Positions 17,358 through 27,054 of a DNA stretch of 64,000 nucleotides are shown here, in pieces. The stretch lies in contig LR782234.1 of NCBI GenBank assembly GCA_902825215.1, positions 2,232,001 through 2,296,000 of the forward strand, given 5' to 3'. Made by a program: the position numbers and the translations under genes. The stretch's first letter is position 1. Each line of letters begins with the position of its first letter. Source of the DNA: Pseudomonas fluorescens. Lineage in GTDB: Bacteria > Pseudomonadota > Gammaproteobacteria > Pseudomonadales > Pseudomonadaceae. The notes below the pieces were generated by a model. The model was not told the origin of the DNA. It did not search any database and worked only from the letters and a program-made list of their open reading frames with translations.

Positions 17358-17552
17358 TCAAGGCGTTTGTGGCTTGTCCGGTGCGGTCAGGCCAGCCTGG
17401 ATGCGCTGGTAGATCTCTTCACGGTGCACGGCCACGTTTTTTGGTGCGTTGATGCCAATGCGGACCTGTTGGCCGCTAACGCCCAGAATGGTGATAGTGA
17501 TGTCGTCGCCAATGTTTATGCTTTCACCGACTTTGCGGGTGAGTATCAGCAT
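17358..17552 (-). CDS. rsmE: CsrA/RsmA-family post-transcriptional regulator, RsmE type
   Basis: A 64-residue RNA-binding protein that blocks or exposes ribosome sites by binding GGA motifs, in the Gac/Rsm cascade. The N-terminal [11 protein letters not shown] and the conserved [13 protein letters not shown] with the RNA-contacting Arg are present. The tail [12 protein letters not shown] and the [17 protein letters not shown] segment fit RsmE of P. fluorescens better than RsmA. The start at 17552 has AAGGAGAA upstream; an upstream in-frame ATG at 17582 would add ten unusual residues. RsmE activity is antagonised by RsmX/Y/Z RNAs, none of which I see here. Confidence 0.9.
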   Translation of the reverse strand: MLILTRKVGESINIGDDITITILGVSGQQVRIGINAPKNVAVHREEIYQRIQAGLTAPDKPQTP

Positions 17553-17801
17553 GGTCTTCTCCTTGATTGCTTTGTGGGGCACCTGATTCAGACAGTGCAG
17601 AGGTCGGTGGTACGTATAGATTAGTGCGAAGTCTCACGGTTTGGGTGCCTCTTTCTGACGCGCAGAAGCGGCATTAATTCCCAGGGCGTAACTATACAGA
17701 GGCTGCAAGCATCAATCTCGTTGTTTTGTGCCCATTTTGCGGGGCTCGCGAAGATTTATGAATGATAAGATCGCGGCTTTGGAATTTTCGAGGAAAGCGT
17801 T

Positions 17802-18167
17802 GTGCGCAAATTGGTCTGGGTAATCGCAGCACTGGTACTGGCGGGCTGCGGAGAGGGCAAGCAAGGTGATGTGCCGACACCAAAAACTGCCGTTGCAGCG
17901 CCGGCAGTCGCCGCGGCTCCGCAGTGGGATCTGGAAGTGCGCGGAGAAACTCCGCAGGCGGTCAGTGACCTGAGTGGCTGGTTGATCGAGCATGCTTTCG
18001 TGCCGACCGTCATCAAGGACAGCAGTGGCAAAACGCGCATTCTGATTGGCCCGTTCAATTCCAGGGCAGAGGCCGAAGCACGGAAGGTGCAGGTGGACGC
18101 GGCGCTGGTCAAGGCAAAAAAACAGAACATTGAGTCGGTGTTGATCGAGCATCCGATCGCGCCGTAA
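17802..18167 (+). CDS. SPOR-like lipoprotein
   Basis: A 121-residue envelope protein with GTG start, signal peptide and lipobox LAGC (Cys16). After an Ala/Pro linker the C-terminal 80 residues have the SPOR-repeat look (short repeated strands, KTRILIGPFNSRAEAEARKVQVDAAL) seen in peptidoglycan-binding septal proteins. No other cell-division gene is adjacent. Function is inferred from fold resemblance only. Confidence 0.75.
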   Translation: MRKLVWVIAALVLAGCGEGKQGDVPTPKTAVAAPAVAAAPQWDLEVRGETPQAVSDLSGWLIEHAFVPTVIKDSSGKTRILIGPFNSRAEAEARKVQVDAALVKAKKQNIESVLIEHPIAP

Positions 18168-18253
18168 ACGGTCCGCTCGGCGGAGTCTGCTAAAGGTTGT
18201 CAGGCGCGACTCGTTCCTTGTGCAGTCGCTGATGATTTCCAATAGGAGCTCCC

Positions 18254-19165
18254 ATGGCCTCCGCCAACCCGTACAAGCTGTTTGATACAACCCTGCATTG
18301 CAAGACCCGGTTGAGTCCACACCTGATGCGCATCACGCTGACGGGGCCGGCAGTGAGTGAGATGGCTACCTGGGCCCCGGATCAGCGGGTAAAACTGTTT
18401 TTCCCGGCGGCCAATGGTTCGCACGCGAAGCTCGCCCAGGAGGACGGCTGGTACGCTCGGTTTCGCGCGATGCTGGCGGATCGACGCCCGGCGATGCGCA
18501 CCTACACCATCCGCCACTTGCGCGCCGAGCAGGGCGAAGTCGATATCGACTTTGTCCTGCACGGCGAGACAGGCCCGGCGTCGCGCTGGGCACTGCATTC
18601 GCAGCCAGGCGATGCCATGCAAATCCTTGCACCTGACCGGCAATTCTCGGCGAAGGAAGCGGGCGGTTTTGAGTGGAAGCCGCCGCAAACCCTCAAGCAG
18701 GTGCTGCTGGTTGCCGATGCGACAGCGCTGCCGGCCGCGATGGGCATACTGGAGCAGTTGGCGATGTCTTCGGTGGCGCCGCAAGTCCAAGCGTTTTTTG
18801 AAGTGGACAGCCTGCAGGACATGCTTGCCGTTCCCGATTGGCCGGGATTGTCGGTGCAGTGGCTGATTCGCGATCAGGTGAGCGAGTCGGTCGCTGGAAC
18901 CTTGATGGTGCAAGCCGTGCGGGCGGCTGCTCTGCCAATTCATGCGGCCTCGGGCGCTCAATCCCGTGAGCTGGCTCATGTCGATATCGAAAAAGACATT
19001 CTCTGGGAGATCGCCGATAACGCTGCGGATGGATTTTATGGCTGGATTGCCGGAGAGTCTGCGGCGGTGCTGAGCTTGCGCAGATACCTGATCAAGGACT
19101 GCGGCCTGCCGCGCGAATCGCTCAATCTGATGGGGTACTGGCGGCACAACAAGGCCGCCAACTAA
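18254..19165 (+). CDS. Siderophore-interacting protein (ferric-siderophore reductase family)
   Basis: A 303-residue FAD/NAD(P)H reductase of the ViuB/SIP family. The flavin-binding RxYT motif (MRTYTIR) is followed by VDIDFVLHGETGPASRWA, and a NAD-binding half begins LLVADATALPAAMGILE. The C-terminal YGWIAGES and GYWRHNKA are family hallmarks. It reduces ferric siderophores in the cytoplasm to release iron. It stands alone with an AGGAG ribosome site and its own terminator; no Fur box or transporter gene is obvious next to it. Confidence 0.9.
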   Translation: MASANPYKLFDTTLHCKTRLSPHLMRITLTGPAVSEMATWAPDQRVKLFFPAANGSHAKLAQEDGWYARFRAMLADRRPAMRTYTIRHLRAEQGEVDIDFVLHGETGPASRWALHSQPGDAMQILAPDRQFSAKEAGGFEWKPPQTLKQVLLVADATALPAAMGILEQLAMSSVAPQVQAFFEVDSLQDMLAVPDWPGLSVQWLIRDQVSESVAGTLMVQAVRAAALPIHAASGAQSRELAHVDIEKDILWEIADNAADGFYGWIAGESAAVLSLRRYLIKDCGLPRESLNLMGYWRHNKAAN

Positions 19166-19172
19166 CCAACAA

Positions 19173-19208
19173 AAAAGCCTCGAACATCACGTTCGAGGCT
19201 TTCTTTTA
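19173..19208. terminator. Bidirectional terminator
   Basis: AAAGCCTCGAAC, ATCAC loop, GTTCGAGGCTTT and T-rich tail: a 12-base-pair stem between the convergent siderophore-interacting and endonuclease genes, with A and T runs on both sides. Confidence 0.88.
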
Positions 19209-19217
19209 CCTGCCGAT

Positions 19218-19907
19218 TCAGCCGCAGGCTTTCATGTTCACCGGGCCGACGAATTCATTGCCGCGTCCCATCACGCACGCCACGCTCTGATTGCGTTGAC
19301 GTTCCCAGTCTTGCACAGGGTAGGTCTTGTCCCACGCCTCATACAGTTTTCGATCCTGTTTCGACAAACGCAAACCGTACTGCTTGCTCATGTAGAAGTA
19401 CGTTCGGGCGATCATGCCGCGGATCGAAGGGCGGGGCATGACTTTCTTTGCCTTGAAATCGACCTGGGTCAGGCACGAGCCATATTGGCCCGATTGCACT
19501 GGCAACCAGCCGAAGCTGAAATTGCTGCGGTCGCCATTCACCTCGCCAATGCTCGGCACCAGGTTGTGCAGATCGGCTTCGGCTTTCTGATAGACCGGGT
19601 CGTAGCGTGTGCAGTTCTTGCGTCCACCGCTCTGCCAGCATTGGCGCTGATGGCCGATTTGCCAGGCCGGCACAATGTGTTCCCACTCGATGCGCGACGC
19701 ACGCTTGGCATTTTTGCGCGGTACGTAACCGCAGGCTTTCAGATCAACCCGGTTCCCGGTGTATTTGCATCCGCAATAAAACTCGGTGGACTGGGGCGCA
19801 TAAAGCTTCCAGGCAGCCTTCTTGGCTTCGGAGAAGGTTCGGGGCGCGCCGGCCTGGGCACTCACGGCGATAAAAAACAGCAGCAACGCAAAACAGCGGA
19901 CACTCAT
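19218..19907 (-). CDS. endA: Endonuclease I, secreted
   Basis: A 229-residue non-specific DNase/RNase of the EndA family, exported to the periplasm by a signal peptide (cleavage after AQA, about residue 19). The catalytic region contains EWEHIVPAW with the active-site His, and NGDRSNFSFGW. Several Cys probably form disulfides. The upstream frame is open to 19979, but the ATG at 19907 gives a clean signal peptide and lies 4 bases after the DUF1654 stop, so the two genes are probably one transcript. Confidence 0.9.
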   Translation of the reverse strand: MSVRCFALLLFFIAVSAQAGAPRTFSEAKKAAWKLYAPQSTEFYCGCKYTGNRVDLKACGYVPRKNAKRASRIEWEHIVPAWQIGHQRQCWQSGGRKNCTRYDPVYQKAEADLHNLVPSIGEVNGDRSNFSFGWLPVQSGQYGSCLTQVDFKAKKVMPRPSIRGMIARTYFYMSKQYGLRLSKQDRKLYEAWDKTYPVQDWERQRNQSVACVMGRGNEFVGPVNMKACG

Positions 19908-19911
19908 TGAA

Positions 19912-20181
19912 TCAATCTTCCTTCGGCACAACCCAAAAAATCTGTACGCCACCGTCGTCGCGATAGGCGAGGGTGACATTGTCGTTCTCGTCGATTTCCT
20001 CGAGCAGGCGTTCCCAATCGTCCATAGGCTCGTCTGGCAAACGGAAGATCAATGCGGCTTTAGCTTTTTGGGCGGTGGGGGAATTGATGATTTTCTGAAC
20101 GCGCATGCCCATGCGTTCGTAAGCGTCAGGAGCATCAGGGGAAGTGGCCACGAGGTTATCCTTATTAAGCTGTACGTGCAT
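19912..20181 (-). CDS. DUF1654 family protein
   Basis: An 89-residue acidic soluble protein. The core YERMGMRVQKIINSPTAQKAKAALIFRLPDEP and the C-terminal LLEEIDENDNVTLAYRDDGGVQIFWVVP match a Pseudomonas family known as DUF1654. No enzymatic motif. It probably shares a transcript with the endonuclease gene 4 bases downstream; whether it modulates that nuclease is only a guess. Confidence 0.78.
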   Translation of the reverse strand: MHVQLNKDNLVATSPDAPDAYERMGMRVQKIINSPTAQKAKAALIFRLPDEPMDDWERLLEEIDENDNVTLAYRDDGGVQIFWVVPKED

Positions 20182-20381
20182 ACAGTATTTAACTGTAAGC
20201 GTTTTCGCAACTGCTTAAAATTCAAGAAAATCCTCTGACAGTGGTTTTCTGATTTTGGTGTGGGAGGTATCGAATTTTTTGTAGGAAAAGTGCGCGAGGG
20301 CGGTGAGCAGCGCATCACCCATTTTAGGGGGATGGATGATGCGCAGATTGCCCGGTCAGGAATGGACCGGGCGAAGGTCAA

Positions 20382-21509
<1,128 letters not shown>

Positions 21510-21609
21510 TCATCTAGATGCGCCCCAAGCCGATCTGGATGCCCGGGGTGCGATGAAAGGAGCAGGATCTGTACCAGCCGTACTGTGCCTCGCCAAAATG
21601 CTTAACTTG

Positions 21610-21623
21610 ATGATTTACATCAA
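21610..21623. promoter_or_regulatory. Anr/Fnr-like box between ansB and a hypothetical gene
   Basis: ATGATTTACATCAA matches the Fnr/Anr consensus TTGAT-N4-ATCAA at 9 of 10 fixed positions. It lies 140 bases before the ansB start on the minus strand and 196 before the gene at 21819. E. coli ansB is known to be Fnr-activated, which makes ansB the likelier target. Nothing else is seen in the 348-base gap 21471-21818 apart from weak inverted repeats. Confidence 0.5.
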
Positions 21624-21818
21624 GATTTCAGGTGTAAGTAAAAGTTGGGCGAAAGGTTCTATCCGGTTTCCCGAACAAAGTACGCTTTCGTGTTCGGCTC
21701 GCCGAAAAAGACTACGGCCGCTGTCGAGCCCATCGGCTGGCCGATTTTCGATTTTCTGCTAAAGAAATCCGGGCGAGCGCCGATGGGTGTTCAAGGAATC
21801 TGAAATCTGGGGATACAC

Positions 21819-22265
21819 ATGTCACTGACGGTCGGCTTTGCAAATCCGGGTGCTGTCACCATCGGCGGTAAAACCGCAGCAACGATCAACACTTTGAACG
21901 AGGCGGGGAAGGACGCTTCCGCCGAGGCCCTGGGCGTCGAGAAAGACAAAAGCAATCAGGTCAGGACCGGCGGCGCTGCGCCAGAAGAAAGCAAAGCCGA
22001 GAGCAGCAGCAACCTCAATACCACTGTAAAAATGCTGCTCAAGCGCATGCAGGAATTGCAAAAGCAGCTTCAGGAGCAGCAACAGCAGTTGGCCGCCGCC
22101 CAGGCCAAGAGCTACCCGACACCCGAAGCCAAGTCCCAGGCGGTCATGTCGATTCAGGGGCAGATCGCGCAAACCAGCGCCGCGATGACGGAAGTCGCCG
22201 CTGCATTGGTCAATGAAATGTCCAAGGGTTCAACCAGTGGCAATGTGGTGAACACCACGGTTTGA
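21819..22265 (+). CDS. Hypothetical coiled-coil protein
   Basis: A 148-residue soluble protein without signal peptide or membrane segment. The N-terminal third is Gly/Ala/Thr-rich; residues about 65-100 form a Gln-rich coiled coil (MLLKRMQELQKQLQEQQQQLAAAQA), and the tail is Ala/Ser/Thr-rich. The plan resembles FlxA-like proteins, but identity is not certain. It starts with ATG 5 bases after GGGGA. No operon partner. Confidence 0.7.
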   Translation: MSLTVGFANPGAVTIGGKTAATINTLNEAGKDASAEALGVEKDKSNQVRTGGAAPEESKAESSSNLNTTVKMLLKRMQELQKQLQEQQQQLAAAQAKSYPTPEAKSQAVMSIQGQIAQTSAAMTEVAAALVNEMSKGSTSGNVVNTTV

Positions 22266-22320
22266 CGAAGAACGGGCGCATCGGGGGATTCGCCCTACAA
22301 CAAATGACGATTTCTGATTG

Positions 22321-22372
22321 TTGACAAATGTCGGCGGGATTCGCATAGTTCGGTCTACGCAAACGTTTGCGT
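22321..22372 (+). promoter_or_regulatory. rbs promoter and RbsR operator
   Basis: TTGACA (22321-22326), 17-base spacer and CATAGT (22344-22349). A perfect 16-base palindrome ACGCAAACGTTTGCGT (22357-22372) covers the expected start of transcription. Its central AAACGTTT is the LacI/GalR-family operator core, and rbsR is in the operon, so steric repression released by ribose is the simple model. A further inverted repeat (TCGCTTGC/GCAAGCGA) lies just downstream. Confidence 0.8.
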
Positions 22373-22466
22373 CGCTTGCCTCTGGCGCTGTCGCCCCATT
22401 CGCAAGCGATGTAGCTTACGCCAGCGCAAGCGTTGCTCACAATAATCATAAGATCGGAGTGAACCC

Positions 22467-23423
22467 ATGAAGCTGCCATTCGCTGGACGTCTTCTTGCTG
22501 TCGCTATGCTGGCTGCCACAGCCGCCGCGCTACCTGTCTCCTCGGCGTTCGCCGAATCCGCTGCAAAGCCCAAAGTCGCCCTGGTCATGAAATCCCTGGC
22601 CAACGAATTCTTCCTGACCATGGAAGACGGCGCCAAGGCCTACCAGAAAGAACACTCCGCCGATTTCGACCTGATCTCCAATGGCATCAAGGACGAGACC
22701 GATACCGCAGGCCAGACAAGGATTGTCGAGCAGATGATCCTCGCCAAGGTCGATGCACTGGTTATCGCCCCCTCGGACTCCAAAGCCATGGTGCCGGTGA
22801 TCAAGAAGGCCGTCGACGCGGGCATCACCGTGATCAATATCGACAACCAGCTTGATCCGGCAATCGTCAAAAGCAAAAACATCAGCGTCCCTTTCGTAGG
22901 GCCCGACAACCGTAAAGGTGCGCGACTGGTCGGTGAGTACCTGGCCAAGCAGCTCAAGGCCGGTGACGAAGTCGGCATCATTGAAGGTGTGTCCACGACC
23001 ACCAATGCCCAGCAACGTACTGCTGGCTTCAAGGATGCGATGGAGGCTGCACAGATCAAGATTGTCTCCCTGCAATCCGGAGACTGGGAAATCGACAAGG
23101 GCAACAAGGTTGCCGCTTCGATTCTCAGTGAATACCCGGACGTCAAAGCATTGCTGACCGGCAATGACAGTATGGCCGTCGGCGCCGTTTCCGCCGTCCG
23201 TGCTGCCGGCAAGGCGGGTCAGGTGAAGATCGTCGGTTACGACAACATCAATGCAATCAAGCCGATGCTCAAGGACGGTCGCGTGCTGGCCACGGCTGAC
23301 CAGTTCGCCGCCAAACAGGCGGTATTCGGCATCGAAACCGCGTTGAAAATCATCAAGGGCGAAAAAGTCGACAGCGGTGCCAACGGCGTGATCGAAACAC
23401 CGGTCGAGCTGGTCACTCAGTAA
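22467..23423 (+). CDS. rbsB: Ribose ABC transporter substrate-binding protein
   Basis: Periplasmic sugar-binding protein (318 residues; signal peptide of about 29 residues ending AFA). The two-lobed Peripla_BP_4 fold is seen in VALVMKSLANEFFLTMEDGAKA, DALVIAPSDSKAMVP and the later LLTGNDSMAVGA and GYDNINA segments. First gene of rbsBACRKD plus nucleoside hydrolase. An A-rich AATAATCATAA stretch lies just before its GGAG ribosome site. Confidence 0.94.
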   Translation: MKLPFAGRLLAVAMLAATAAALPVSSAFAESAAKPKVALVMKSLANEFFLTMEDGAKAYQKEHSADFDLISNGIKDETDTAGQTRIVEQMILAKVDALVIAPSDSKAMVPVIKKAVDAGITVINIDNQLDPAIVKSKNISVPFVGPDNRKGARLVGEYLAKQLKAGDEVGIIEGVSTTTNAQQRTAGFKDAMEAAQIKIVSLQSGDWEIDKGNKVAASILSEYPDVKALLTGNDSMAVGAVSAVRAAGKAGQVKIVGYDNINAIKPMLKDGRVLATADQFAAKQAVFGIETALKIIKGEKVDSGANGVIETPVELVTQ

Positions 23424-23479
23424 GCTTCTGGCGACACAATGGCGCTCGTCCGTCCGGGCGAGCGCACGGAGAGTTTTCT

Positions 23480-25033
23480 ATGTCAGTTTCCGCCCCGAAC
23501 GCTGTCCTCTCGGTCAGCGGTATCGGTAAGACCTATGCGCAACCGGTGCTGACCGGCATCGATCTGACGCTGATGCGCGGTGAAGTGCTGGCGCTGACCG
23601 GTGAGAATGGCGCCGGCAAAAGCACCCTGTCGAAGATCATCGGCGGGCTCGTTACGCCGACCACCGGCCAGATGCAATTCCACGGCAAGGACTATCGTCC
23701 GGGCAGTCGCACCCAAGCCGAAGAGCTGGGTGTGCGGATGGTCATGCAAGAACTCAATCTGTTACCGACCCTGTCGGTTGCGGAAAACCTGTTTCTCGAC
23801 AATTTGCCCAGTAACGGCGGCTGGATCAGCCGCAAGCAACTGCGCAAAGCGGCTATCGAAGCGATGGCGCAGGTCGGTCTCGACGCGATCGACCCGGACA
23901 CCCTGGTCGGCGAGCTGGGTATCGGCCATCAGCAAATGGTCGAAATCGCCCGCAACCTGATCGGCGATTGCCATGTACTGATTCTCGACGAGCCGACCGC
24001 GATGCTGACGGCGCGCGAAGTCGAAATGCTCTTTGAGCAGATCACTCGGTTGCAGGCGCGCGGCGTCTCGATCATCTACATTTCCCATCGTCTCGAAGAA
24101 CTCGCGCGCGTCGCGCAGCGGATTGCCGTGTTGCGTGACGGCAATCTGGTTTGCGTCGAGCCGATGGCCAATTACAACAGTGAGCAACTGGTCACGCTGA
24201 TGGTCGGTCGCGAACTGGGTGAACACATCGACATGGGCCCGCGCAAGATCGGTGCCCCGGCCCTGACGATCAACGGCCTGACTCGCGGTGACAAAGTCCG
24301 TGATGTCTCGTTCGAAGTGCGCGCCGGGGAGATCTTCGGGATTTCCGGGTTGATCGGGGCAGGGCGCACGGAACTGCTGCGACTGATCTTTGGCGCGGAC
24401 GTGGCCGACAGCGGCACCATCGCCCTCGGCTCGCCAGCCAAGGCAGTCAGTGTGCGTTCGCCGGTCGATGCCGTGCGTCATGGTATTGCGTTGATTACCG
24501 AGGACCGTAAAGGCGAGGGTTTGCTGCTCAGTCAGTCGATCAGCGCCAACATCGCACTGGGCAACATGCCGGAAATTTCCAGTGGCGGTTTCGTCAACAA
24601 TGGCGATGAAATCTCTCTGGCGCAGCGTCAGATCGACGCCATGCGCATCCGCAGTTCGAGCCCGACGCAACTGGTTTCTGAATTATCCGGGGGCAATCAG
24701 CAGAAGGTTGTCATCGGCCGCTGGCTGGAGCGTGACTGTTCGGTGTTGCTGTTCGACGAGCCGACCCGTGGCATCGACGTCGGCGCCAAGTTCGACATTT
24801 ATGCCTTGCTCGGCGAGCTGACGCGCCAAGGCAAAGCGCTGGTGGTGGTGTCCAGTGATCTGCGCGAACTGATGTTGATCTGCGACCGCATCGGCGTGCT
24901 GTCGGCGGGGCGTCTGATCGATACGTTCGAGCGCGACAGCTGGACCCAGGATGACTTGCTTGCCGCCGCATTCGCCGGCTACCAAAAACGTGATGCGTTG
25001 CTCAATGAAGCGGCGCCTAGGGATCTCCCATGA
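23480..25033 (+). CDS. rbsA: Ribose ABC transporter ATP-binding protein
   Basis: A 517-residue protein with two fused ATPase domains, as in all monosaccharide importers of this class. The first Walker A is GENGAGKST at residues 41-49. The second half has the typical degenerate P-loop (GLIGAGRTEL), signature LSGGNQQKVVIGRWL and Walker B LLFDEPTRGIDVG. It energises ribose uptake with RbsC and RbsB. Its stop overlaps the rbsC start by 4 bases. Confidence 0.95.
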   Translation: MSVSAPNAVLSVSGIGKTYAQPVLTGIDLTLMRGEVLALTGENGAGKSTLSKIIGGLVTPTTGQMQFHGKDYRPGSRTQAEELGVRMVMQELNLLPTLSVAENLFLDNLPSNGGWISRKQLRKAAIEAMAQVGLDAIDPDTLVGELGIGHQQMVEIARNLIGDCHVLILDEPTAMLTAREVEMLFEQITRLQARGVSIIYISHRLEELARVAQRIAVLRDGNLVCVEPMANYNSEQLVTLMVGRELGEHIDMGPRKIGAPALTINGLTRGDKVRDVSFEVRAGEIFGISGLIGAGRTELLRLIFGADVADSGTIALGSPAKAVSVRSPVDAVRHGIALITEDRKGEGLLLSQSISANIALGNMPEISSGGFVNNGDEISLAQRQIDAMRIRSSSPTQLVSELSGGNQQKVVIGRWLERDCSVLLFDEPTRGIDVGAKFDIYALLGELTRQGKALVVVSSDLRELMLICDRIGVLSAGRLIDTFERDSWTQDDLLAAAFAGYQKRDALLNEAAPRDLP

Positions 25034-26007
25034 AAACTGCATCTCCTGCCGGCAAACGTAGTGGCAACTTTTTTGGTCTGGGCACCTATCTGGGCCTGGC
25101 CGGTGCCTTGCTGGCGATGATTGCGCTGTTCTCGGTCTTGAGCAGCCACTTTTTGTCCTATAACACCTTCAGTACGCTGGCCAACCAGATTCCGGATCTG
25201 ATGGTGCTGGCCGTGGGCATGACGTTCGTGTTGATCATCGGCGGCATCGACCTCTCGGTCGGTTCGGTGCTGGCGCTGGCGGCTTCAACCGTCAGTGTGG
25301 CAATTCTCGGCTGGGGCTGGAGTGTGTTGCCGTCGGCGTTGCTCGGCATGGCGGTAGCGGCACTCGCCGGCACCGTCACCGGTTCCATCACGGTGGCCTG
25401 GCGGATTCCTTCCTTTATCGTGTCGCTCGGTGTGCTGGAAATGGCCCGTGGTCTGGCGTATCAGATGACGGGCTCGCGCACGGCTTACATCGGTGATTCG
25501 TTCGCCTGGCTGTCGAACCCGATCGCGTTCGGTATTTCGCCGTCGTTCATCATTGCCTTGCTGGTGATTTTCATCGCGCAGGCCGTGTTGACGCGCACCG
25601 TATTCGGTCGCTACCTGATCGGCATCGGCACCAACGAAGAGGCCGTTCGGCTCGCGGGGATCAATCCGAAGCCTTACAAGATTCTGGTGTTCAGCCTGAT
25701 GGGCCTGCTGGCCGGCATCGCGGCGCTGTTTCAGATTTCCCGTCTGGAAGCTGCCGACCCGAATGCCGGTTCCGGTCTGGAGCTGCAGGTGATCGCTGCG
25801 GTAGTGATCGGCGGCACCAGCCTGATGGGCGGGCGCGGTTCGGTGATCAGTACGTTCTTCGGCGTGCTGATCATCTCGGTACTGGCGGCGGGTCTGGCGC
25901 AGATCGGCGCGACCGAGCCGACCAAACGCATCATCACCGGCGCCGTCATCGTGATCGCGGTGGTGCTCGACACTTACCGCAGTCAGCGCGCCAGTCGGCG
26001 GGGCTAA
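25030..26007 (+). CDS. rbsC: Ribose ABC transporter permease
   Basis: A 325-residue inner-membrane permease with about 8-10 hydrophobic helices. The conserved GGIDLSVGSVLALAA and VIGGTSLMGGRGSVISTFFG segments are those of the BPD_transp_2 family. It is coupled to rbsA by an ATGA overlap, and rbsR starts 3 bases after its stop. Confidence 0.95.
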   Translation: MKTASPAGKRSGNFFGLGTYLGLAGALLAMIALFSVLSSHFLSYNTFSTLANQIPDLMVLAVGMTFVLIIGGIDLSVGSVLALAASTVSVAILGWGWSVLPSALLGMAVAALAGTVTGSITVAWRIPSFIVSLGVLEMARGLAYQMTGSRTAYIGDSFAWLSNPIAFGISPSFIIALLVIFIAQAVLTRTVFGRYLIGIGTNEEAVRLAGINPKPYKILVFSLMGLLAGIAALFQISRLEAADPNAGSGLELQVIAAVVIGGTSLMGGRGSVISTFFGVLIISVLAAGLAQIGATEPTKRIITGAVIVIAVVLDTYRSQRASRRG

Positions 26008-26010
26008 GAC

Positions 26011-27030
26011 ATGGCAACGATCAAGGATGTGGCAGCGCTGGCAGGCATTTCCTACACGACCGTCTCGCATGTGGTGAACAACACGCGGCCGGTCAGCAAG
26101 GAAGTGCGCTTGAAAGTCGAAGCGGCGATCAAGAGCCTCGACTATGTGCCGAGCGCGGTGGCGCGTTCGCTGAAAGCCAAGACCACGGCAACCATTGGCC
26201 TGCTGGTGCCGAACAGTCTCAATCCGTACTTCGCCGAGCTGGCGCGTGGAATCGAGGATTACTGCGAGCGTAACGGCTACTGCGTGATCCTTTGCAACTC
26301 CGACGACAATCCCGACAAGCAACGCAGCTATTTGCGTGTATTGCTGGAAAAACGCATCGACGGTCTGATCTTCGCGTCTGCCGGCGGTGACAGCGCCCTG
26401 GCGCAGGGGCTGGCCGGGGTGAAAACGCCCATGGTCATCGTCGATCGGGGTCTTGAAGGCGTCGACGCCGATCTGGTGCGTATCGACCATGAATACGGCG
26501 CGTACCTCGCAACCCGCCATCTGCTGGAATTGGGGCATCGCGACATCGCCACCATCGGCGGCCCGGCGAGCACCAGTGTTGCGCAGATGCGTCAGGCCGG
26601 TTATTGCCGGGCGTTGAATGAGGCAGGTATCGAGGTGCGGCAGGAGCGCATGCTGGAAAGTGACTTCACCAGTACGGGCGGTTACAACGCCGCGGCGAAG
26701 CTGCTGGAAAACAATCCGCCGAGCGCGATTTTTGCCGGTAACGACATGATCGGCATTGGCGTCTTGCGCGCGGCAGCAGAACGCAACGTGCGGGTGCCTG
26801 GCGAGCTGTCGGTAATCGGCTTCGATGACATTCAGATGAGCCGTTACGTCTATCCGGCGTTGACCACGGTGGGGCAATCGATCCTGCAGCTGGGTGAGAT
26901 GGCGGCCGAAGTGTTGCTGCGCAGGATCGCCACACCGAATCTGGGCACCGATCAACGCATCGTTACCCCGAGTATTGTCTTGCGCGAATCCACCGCACCG
27001 CTGTCCGGCGTGTTCACCGAATACCGCTGA
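26011..27030 (+). CDS. rbsR: Ribose operon repressor, LacI family
   Basis: A 339-residue regulator: N-terminal LacI helix-turn-helix (ATIKDVAALAGISYTTVSHVVNN, residues 2-24), hinge helix around SAVARSLKAK, and a periplasmic-binding-protein-like effector domain. It should bind the palindrome at 22357-22372 and release it with ribose. Its place inside the operon makes it autoregulated. Confidence 0.93.
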   Translation: MATIKDVAALAGISYTTVSHVVNNTRPVSKEVRLKVEAAIKSLDYVPSAVARSLKAKTTATIGLLVPNSLNPYFAELARGIEDYCERNGYCVILCNSDDNPDKQRSYLRVLLEKRIDGLIFASAGGDSALAQGLAGVKTPMVIVDRGLEGVDADLVRIDHEYGAYLATRHLLELGHRDIATIGGPASTSVAQMRQAGYCRALNEAGIEVRQERMLESDFTSTGGYNAAAKLLENNPPSAIFAGNDMIGIGVLRAAAERNVRVPGELSVIGFDDIQMSRYVYPALTTVGQSILQLGEMAAEVLLRRIATPNLGTDQRIVTPSIVLRESTAPLSGVFTEYR

Positions 27031-27054
27031 AACCGAATTGATGAGTAATGATGT

